From Phlebopus portentosus (lineage: Eukaryota > Basidiomycota > Agaricomycetes > Boletales > Boletinellaceae), in assembly GCA_037892935.1 (NCBI GenBank), contig JAYXKI010000011.1, positions 1,603,767 through 1,667,766 of the forward strand: DNA of 64,000 nt, written 5' to 3'. Position 1 is the first letter of the stretch, and each line of letters opens with the position of its first letter. A model generated the notes under the pieces. That model was not told where the DNA came from and searched no databases. It worked only from the letters and a program-made list of their open reading frames with translations. Both the position numbers and the translations under genes were made by a program. Below are positions 57,229 to 64,000 of the stretch, piece by piece.

Positions 57229-58065
57229 GTGTCCCCGAATCGGGGACACTCTGTGCATGGCTCAGAGGACATACCAAAAAAGTCAGCATGGCTGCCTCTC
57301 ATGCAGAAAGTGTCCCCGATTCGGGGACACTCTGTGCATGGCTCAGAGGACATACCAAAAAAGTCAGCATGGCTGCCTCTCATGCACAGAGTGTCCCCGA
57401 ATCGGGGACACTCTGTGCATGGCTCAGAGGACATACCAAAAAAGTCAGCATGGCTGCCTCTCATGCAGAAAGTGTCCCCAATTCGGGGACACTCTGTGCA
57501 TGGCTCAGAGGACATACCAAAAAAGTCAGCATGGCTGCCTCTCATGCAGAAAGTGTCCCCGATTCGGGGACACTCTGTGCATGGCTCAGAGGACATACTA
57601 AAAAAGTCAGCATGGCTGCCTCTCATGCAGAAAGTGTCCCCGATTCGGGGACACTCTGTGCATGGCTCAGTGGACATGCCAAAAATCCTGGCATGGCTGC
57701 CTCTCATGCAGAAAGTGTCCCCGATTCAGGGACACTCTGTGTATGGCTCAGTGGCCATGCTAAAAAACTCGGCATGGCTGCCTCTCATGCAGAAAGTGTC
57801 CCCGATTCAGGGACACTCTGTGCATGGCTCAGTGGACATGCCAAAAATCCTGGCATGGCTGCCTCTCATGCAGAAAGTGTCCCCGATTCGGGGACACTCT
57901 GTGCATGGCTCAGTGGCCATGCTAAAAAACTCGGCATGGCTCTCTCTCATGCAGAAAGTATCCCCGATTCAGGGACACTTGTACATGGCACCTAGGCCAT
58001 GCCAAAATTTATTAGTATGGCCTACCTCTCAGGGAGAAAGTGTCTCCAATCTGGAGACACTTGTA
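57229..58065. repeat. 81-bp palindromic minisatellite, 11 copies
   Basis: Palindrome cores start at 57229, 57310, 57391, 57472, 57553, 57634, 57715, 57796, 57877, 57958 and 58040. Units 1-6 share the AGAGGACATACYAAAAAAG variant and units 7-10 alternate two other variants, pointing to local amplification and two-unit higher-order repeats. Long open frames across it follow from the period being a multiple of three. Confidence 0.95.
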
Positions 58066-58084
58066 CATAGGTACACATAGATTT

Positions 58085-59157
58085 GGGCAGGGACATTTTT
58101 GTATAATATAGTAGCAAATGTCCGGAATATCTGGACACGCAGGTCAGGTACCCTGTGCATTACAGCTTGATGTACTCAGTTGTCCAGACTATCCGGACAC
58201 TACAGTCTGGGCTCTCAGTAATCTCACTATAGTGCCTGTCATGTCCAGATGGTCCAGATACTCACTGTGTTACAGAGGTTTCTAATACACATTCATGTAG
58301 TCTATCATATATAAGCTAATACAAACCTACAAAAAATATTGTTTTAGCCTATGAAAGTTTTATTCACTATGTATGTACTACAAAGTTTTAATATGCAAGC
58401 ACATATAATCCATACATATATGTAACAAATTTATTGGACTCCAATATACAATTCAGGAACACCTGTGCTTGGGTCAGTAGACATGGATTTAAGCAGGGAC
58501 ATTTTTGTATAGTATAATAGCAAATGTCTAGATTATCCGGACATGCAGGAGAGGGTCCTTATTTTTGAGTGAACTCACAGCAGTCTGTGTCCGGACCATC
58601 CGGACAGTGGTGAGGGAAGGCAATGTAATTCTGCACCGGCTCTCTCCCAGTTGTCCAGACCATCCGGACGCGCACGAGGAGTCCTTGAATTGCCACTTTT
58701 AGAAAATCTACTTTTACCTTGTCACAAAAGGCACACTAAAAAGCTTCAATATGCAAGCATATAAAATCCATACATAATATGTAAGAAATTTGTTGGACTC
58801 CAATATATGCCGAGTTTACAAATATATTTATCTTAGATTTAACAGCTTTGGCAGTAAGTGTCCGGAAGATCCGGACAGCAGGGGGTGATCCTCTGCATCA
58901 CGTGATCTAGAGTGGCACGCGCGAACAACTGACGCGGACGCTCAGCCAGTCTTTCTGTCGCTTCTTCTCCAACTCAAGTCAAAATCGATCGGTCCGATTA
59001 GCTGCTAGTGTTTATCTCAAGGTCACACTCAAGTGTAGATGGGAAAAGGTACCGTGTTCTCGCTTAATTACATGTCTAAAAGGGCTGACATGCACTAGGA
59101 TGAACCAGTTATTCCCGATTCTGAAAAACACCCTCTGCGTACAGAACTTGTTCCCGC
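58085..59157. repeat. Palindrome zone of block 2 and CSE1 upstream region
   Basis: Seven dyads at about 58119, 58182, 58241, 58528, 58579, 58653 and 58860, at positions equivalent to those of block 1. The best are GTCCGGA-CCA-TCCGGAC and GTCCGGA-AGA-TCCGGAC. A CACGTGA string lies at about 58898, at the same place as in block 1. Confidence 0.75.
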
Positions 59158-62100
59158 CATGATCTCTCTCGCGAGCCTGCTCGACAAAAGCCTTCGTGCA
59201 CAAGTGGCGGAGACTGTTTCGATTATCGCGGGATACAATTTTCCGGAACGACGGGAGGGTCTTGTCAAGGTATGTCCAAGTCAGTTATGGGTCGCATGCT
59301 TGAGCTAAGGAACTCGTGAACGCGCTGAATCCTGCACCGGATTCATACGCAATCGATCTCTCAGTTCTTGAAACTGTGCACTCTATATTTGGACGATGGC
59401 GGTCTGAGATGCGCATTAACGAGTTATCCACAGTCCTCAACTTCGTCCCAGCCCAGTTCGCAGAACCGTTCCTACAAGTTCTCGGTTACACCGCAGGGAT
59501 GCTCCTCAACGGTCCATTACCTCCAAAGAAAGACGCGGCGACTGTTGCACAAGCAATGCTCGGTCCGGGGTCGCCTATGATGGCGTCGTAAGCCAGTCAC
59601 TCCGTTGTCTTAGTACGGTCTCCCCTCTGGGAATTTTCGAGGAATTTTCGAGAGCCGGGAGACTATCGATGGCCTTGTTGAAGGCGTTGTCGTACCCAAT
59701 GTGTCGCTGAGGACTCATGAAGTAGAGCAGTTTGAAGGCGACCCTCTCGGATATGTGCGTCTCGATCTCTCATCTGCTAGTGCAAGATCGATTGCGATGC
59801 AAGTGCAAGTTCGGTTGCGATTGCTAGAGGGTTGACTGCAGAAGGAATGACACGGCGCGAAGATGCTGTAGACGTTCTGCGTGTCCTTGTTGCAAGCGGA
59901 TGTGAGGTCGTTACGACGGAAATTGTTCTCAGAAGGATCGGATTAGGCTTACATGAGTACGCGTCCGACTCAAGAAGTAGAGCAGTTTGAAGACGACGCT
60001 CTCGGACATGTGCGTCTCGATCTCTCATTTGCTAGTGCAAGTTCGGTTGCGATTGCTGACGGTTTGACTGCAGAAGGAATAACACGGCGCGAAGATGATG
60101 TAGATGTTCTGCGTGCCCTTGTTGCAAGCGGATATGAGGCAGTTTACGACGGAAGCGGGAAGGCCGGAGTGTATATCCTTTCACTGCTGTCGCGACGCTC
60201 GGAGCTACCGCTCAGGTAAGGTGCTCTATTCTGTCGACCTGCCTCTCTCAGTCTTATATCATCTCGTAGCAAGGAGTGACAAGCACAAATGCTCTGATTG
60301 ACGTCGTAAACGTGTTCAGGACCTACAAGCCGATTCCGGCGCCGTGCATCCGATCCTTCGATTCGCTTCCTGTACTCTTTCTGGAACCAAGCAGGTTTAT
60401 TATGCTCCTCTTGACCTCTGAAGAGTCTCATCAATGGCATCATTGCAGCTCACAAAGGAACAGCTTGTTTCCGTTCTTCCATACCTCCTGCGCCATCTCG
60501 GTTCTTCCAATTGCGTCATACGCAATCAATCTCTCAATTCTTGAAACTGCGCACTCTATATTTGGACGATGGCGGTCTGAGATGCGCACTGACGGGTTAT
60601 GCACAGTTATCAACTTCGTCCTGGCCCAGTTCGCAGAACCGTTTCTACAAGTTCTCCGTTATACCGCAGGGATACTCCTCGACAGTCCATTGCCTCCAAA
60701 CAAAGACGCGGAGACTGTTGCACAAGCAATGGTCGTCCTCCTCAATATTTTCTATGAACTTGTGTGCCAGGACCTCTCGCCAGCGCTTGAGGACGCTCAC
60801 ACCGAGTTCTTCGGCGCAGAAAACGGGATGTTCATCCGGTTTCTTTTGTGGGACCCCCCTGAACTGCAAACTGATCCGGATGAACCGATGGCTAGCGTTT
60901 CTTCTCAAATAAAGACCACTATTTTTGAGCTCGTTGAAGTGTATACTCATCGGTATCCGGAGCTGCTCAGCAGCTCAAATTCAGTCGAGGCTTTCATTCG
61001 TGCTCTCTGGCCAGGTCTTCTGAGCGGTGGTCAGCGGTCTGGGGTCGCCTATGATGGCCTTGTAAGCCAATCCCTCCATTTTCTTAGTACGGCTATCCGC
61101 TCTGGGAATGATCGAGGGATTTTCGAGAGCCGAGAGATTGTTGATGGCCTTGTTGAAGGCGTTGTCGTACCCAATGTGTCGCTGAGGACTCATGAAGTAG
61201 AGCAGTTTGATGACGACCCTCTCGAATATGTGCGTCTCGATCTCACATTTGCTAGTGCGAGTCCGGCTACGATTGCTGATGGTCTGACTGCAGAAGGAAC
61301 ATCACGGTACCAACCCGCTGCAGATGTTCTGTGTGCCCTTGTTGAGAGCGTATATGCTGCAGTTACGACAGAAATTGTTCTCCGATGGATCGGATTAGGC
61401 CTACGGGAGTACGCGTGCGATCTGCGAGGTGAAGATAGTCGGAAGCGGAAAGACCAGAGTGTATATTTTGTCGCAACGCTTGGAGCTACCGCTCAGGTAA
61501 GATGCTTTATTCTGTCGATCTGCTGCCCTCATTCTTTAATTATCTCGCAGGAAGGAGTGACGAGCACAAATGCTCTGGTTGATGCTATAGACTTCTTTTC
61601 ACGAAACGTATTCGAGGACCTACAAGCCGATTCCAACGCCGTGCATCCGGTCCTTCAAGTCGATTCCATTCCATTCGCTTCTTATACTCTTTCCGAAACC
61701 AGGCAAGTTTATTGTACTCCTCTTGGCCTTTGAGGAGCCTCGTCGATGGCATCGTTGCAGCTCACAAAGGAACAGCTTGTTTCCGTCCTTCCGCTCCTCC
61801 TGCACCATCTCGGTTCTTCCAATTGCGTCACTTATACGTACGCTGCGACAACTATCGAACGAATTCTCGTCATCGAGCGCAACTCGCAAATGCTGTAAGA
61901 AGCTTTGTTCGCCATCGCCGCATCTCGACTCTACGTCGTTCTAGGTTCGATCAAGAAGGCGTCCGTGAAGTTTCAAATGCTGCATCTTCTAGAATCGAGT
62001 CAGGTGGGTGGCCGGAGAAGATTGCGGAAAATGACTACTTGGTGAAATGTGCGCATGCAACTTTTGATCTCCGGCTCGATCTGAATTGGTCTGTGTAGTT

Positions 62101-62735
62101 GTCATGCTGGTCATACTCATTGCCCGTACGACGCTTGTCCCCATCTACCAAAATCTTCAGCAACGTCTGATTGGCATTCTTGGAGCAATCGCAAAGAATC
62201 CGAGCAATCCAAAATTAGACCAATATATATTTGAAAGCGTATCTGCTTTAATAAGGTACGTGGACATGGAGATTCCGTACAAATCGTACTAGACCTGTGG
62301 GTAGGTTTACCATTGCAACATCTCCGGCGTCGCTTTCGACCTTTGAGAAAAATCTTTTCGGACTGTTTATGATTATCTTACAACAGGACATCGACCGTTA
62401 GTCATCAACACTCCTGCATTTTTCCTGGCCACATACTGACGACTCAGATGAAATTCACTCCTTACGTGTTCCAAATTATGTCGCAAATGCTGGAACTACA
62501 CTGTGGATAAATTCCTGCCAAATATTACCATTTCTTCTTCAACTATTAAGCTGGGTGCATGAAGGAAGTATTCCTGGCGTCGTTCGCCTCCTAAAAGCTA
62601 TCTTGCGTACAGATGCCGCAGAATTAACAACCAAGGGACAATTCACAAGCATTCTAGCTATTGTGTAGCAGAAACTAATCCCGTCTAAATTAATGATACT
62701 TGGGGCCTTGAGCTGCTTCAAGTGATAGTTTGATG
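59158..62735 (+). pseudogene. Rearranged exportin-2 (CSE1/CAS) pseudogene, block 2
   Basis: Starts MISLASLLDKSLRAQ with intact CGA codons in the first exon and intron (GTATGTCC...GCTAAG), and then carries the same ATVAQAM-to-GSP deletion as block 1. Three copies of the VEQFE...YVRLDL exon occur (near 59730, 59980 and 61200). The longest coherent run is 60276-61733 (485 codons). After some out-of-frame text it carries SIFGRWRSEMRT, VVLLNIFYELVCQDLSP, AHTEFFGAENGMFIRFLLWD, FELVEVYTHRYPELL and VAYDGLVSQSLHFL. It then reads VVVPNVSLRTHEVEQFDDDP and GVTSTNALVDAIDFFSRNVF. The distal part continues through LTKEQLVSVLPLLL and IFESVSALIRYVD to TPYVFQIMSQMLEL and QKLIPSK near 62690, so most of an exportin-2 is represented. 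Introns are retained. Stops and frameshifts in the distal third rule out a full product. Confidence 0.85.
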
Positions 62736-63054
62736 CATTCTGACGTCGCACTTGACCAGTACATGAAGAGCATTGTAATCATGTGGCTATAGACTGCTCG
62801 CATGGGTAACTATATATATCAGTTGATTTATTACTTCTTTACGATGGCTATAGATGTGGAAGGACTGATGCTGAATTTTCTTATCTATGTATAGAAGGGG
62901 TGTAGTCTTAGTAAGTGTTGTACCGCAATAGCTGCTGTATTTCTTTCTAGCCTGATTACTTCAGATTATGGTTGCAATTGCTGAGGAACATCATCGTGCC
63001 TCAAGTGCACAGAATTCTTCTTAAAGATAGACAAGTAGTCAGAAACCGAATTAC
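62736..63054. other. Non-coding A/T-rich spacer
   Basis: No open frame of interest and no repeat recognised between the exportin remnant and the 158-bp repeats. Confidence 0.4.
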
Positions 63055-63545
63055 AAAATGTGCTATACATGTTACTACTATAATAATACAAGTTCAGCTC
63101 AGAATGTTATGAGAATAGTATCAATCCCTTCAGATTGAAAATTAGTGTAGAATAGAATGCTTACTTGTATGAATTGGCTGCTCAGTAGTGATACTGTGAA
63201 AAAACTGAGATATAATATATACAAGAGATGTTACTGCAATAACAATATAAGGTCAGCTCTGAATGTTATGAGAGTGATACTATTCTTTTTGGATTGAAAA
63301 TTAATGAGGAATAGGATGCTTATATGTATAAATTGGCCACTTGGTAGAGATACTATGCAGAATCTAGGATATAAAACATGTAATACATGTAACTGCTATA
63401 ATGATATAAGTTCAGCTTTGAATATTATGAGAGTGGTGCCATTCTCTTTAGATGAAAAATTAGTGTAGAATAAGATGGTTATATGTATGAATTGGCCACT
63501 TGGTAGAGATACTATACAGAATCCAAGTTTTAAATTATATAATAT
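63055..63545. repeat. 158-bp subtelomeric tandem repeat, 3 copies
   Basis: Landmark string AGTTCAGCT(C/T)(A/T)GAAT.TTATGAGA recurs near 63090, 63250 and 63410. Each unit continues with GATTGAAAATTA, GAATAGGATGCTTAT and GAATTGGCCACTTGGTAGAG with point differences. A/T-rich, no coding content, not seen in block 1. Confidence 0.85.
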
Positions 63546-63902
63546 GTGTTACTGTAATGATAATAACCTGGCACGTATAACAGGTAGGTTTAAGTATAAT
63601 ATAGTTATATATAATATATGACAGTTTATATAGGTTAGATTATATTTGAAAGCAAGCTGATGTTGAATAAATAAAGTTTATATATATATTAAGTATTATA
63701 TGTTATAGTAAGTAATTAAATATAAGAACTGAAGTAGTATTTAAAAGAGTAAAATTTAAATAAGATAAAAACTAGCAATATATAAAATAGAGTAGAATGT
63801 AACTAGAAATAAGTGTAACCCCAGAAGTAGAAGGTATATAATATAAATAAATAAAGCAGAGCAATTATATAATCAAGAAGAAAGCTGACAAAGAGAAGAT
63901 CA
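63546..63902. other. AT-rich telomere-adjacent sequence
   Basis: Contains GTAAAATTTAAATAAGATAA, AAACTAG and GTAACCCCAGAA in the same order as 56900-57005 of block 1. No gene. Confidence 0.6.
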
Positions 63903-64000
63903 TTAGGGTTATAGGGTTAGGCTTAGGGTTAGGCTTAGGGTTAGGCTTAGGGTTAGGCTTAGGTTAGGGTTAGGCTTAGGGTTAGGCTTAGGGTTAGGCT
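63903..64000 (+). repeat. Telomeric repeat array, alternating TTAGGG and TTAGGC
   Basis: The array starts TTAGGGTTATAGGG and then alternates TTAGGG and TTAGGC as a 12-bp dimer to the window edge, with one deviation (GGCTTAGGTTAGGG near 63960). The G-rich strand runs toward the right edge, as expected for a right chromosome end. Whether pure TTAGGG follows beyond the window is unknown. Confidence 0.9.

Larger units (their letters stand above)
57131..63900 (+). repeat. Subtelomeric block 2
   Basis: Second copy of the block, telomere-proximal, same order and orientation as block 1. It has eleven 81-bp units, no Harbinger insertion, fewer CSE1 tandem units, and a longer distal tail with 158-bp repeats before the telomere repeat. 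Confidence 0.85.

Noticed and set aside
57147..58080. Long open frames (about 280 codons) over the 81-bp array on both strands, reading as 27-residue repeat proteins
   Set aside because: The period is a multiple of three and the unit lacks stops in several frames at once, on both strands. No start context, no non-repeat domain. Better explained as non-coding repeat.

Overview
The window is the repeat-rich end of a chromosome from a filamentous basidiomycete, most likely an Agaricomycete; the species cannot be named. The evidence is short GT-AG introns (about 46-67 nt), a KDZ-type DNA transposon, a Tnp2/CACTA-like transposase, Ty3/gypsy families with agaricomycete-type Gag and Pol, several protein families I associate with mushroom genomes, and a run of TTAGGG/TTAGGC repeats that reaches the right edge. 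No rRNA, tRNA or CRISPR was seen.

Left part (1-2.5 kb): the 3' end of a Ser/Pro-rich gene, then a small spliced C2H2 zinc-finger gene on the minus strand.

Middle (2.5-35.9 kb): one deep nest of transposons. A minus-strand Tnp2-like transposase gene (2497-2570 plus 32521-35850) is split by a solo LTR of family B (2571-2885 plus 31208-32520). That LTR is split by a chromodomain Ty3/gypsy element A (2886-31202, target duplication GCTAG). Element A is in turn split by a recent, nearly intact 12-kb Ty3/gypsy element B (6515-18574, duplication CCGG) and by a 9.7-kb KDZ DNA transposon (20570-30274, duplication AATGGT). Without its passengers element A is about 6.5 kb. It is dead: its Gag-Pol carries about 16 in-frame stops, most of them TGA where CGA is expected, as from C-to-T change at CpG. 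Element B has 1628-bp LTRs that are almost identical and carries a 732-residue accessory gene transcribed opposite to gag-pol, with glutamine and aspartate runs and a Zn2Cys6-type cysteine array.

35.9-44.2 kb: remnants of accessory genes of agaricomycete-type families, one interrupted by a Tc1/mariner element (39713-41037, TA duplication).

Right part (44.2-64 kb): subtelomere built of two tandem copies of one block (about 44182-57130 and 57131-63900). Each block holds an 81-bp palindromic minisatellite, a zone of dispersed TCCGGA-type palindromes, and broken tandem pieces of an exportin-2 (CSE1) gene with introns still present. AT-rich DNA resembling the sequence next to the terminal telomere repeat closes each block. 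Block 1 also carries a PIF/Harbinger transposon (45159-49396) with a captured, intron-bearing Hsp70 fragment; block 2 shows the empty site. The join between the blocks carries a degenerate telomere-like scar, suggesting that block 2 was added onto a former chromosome end.
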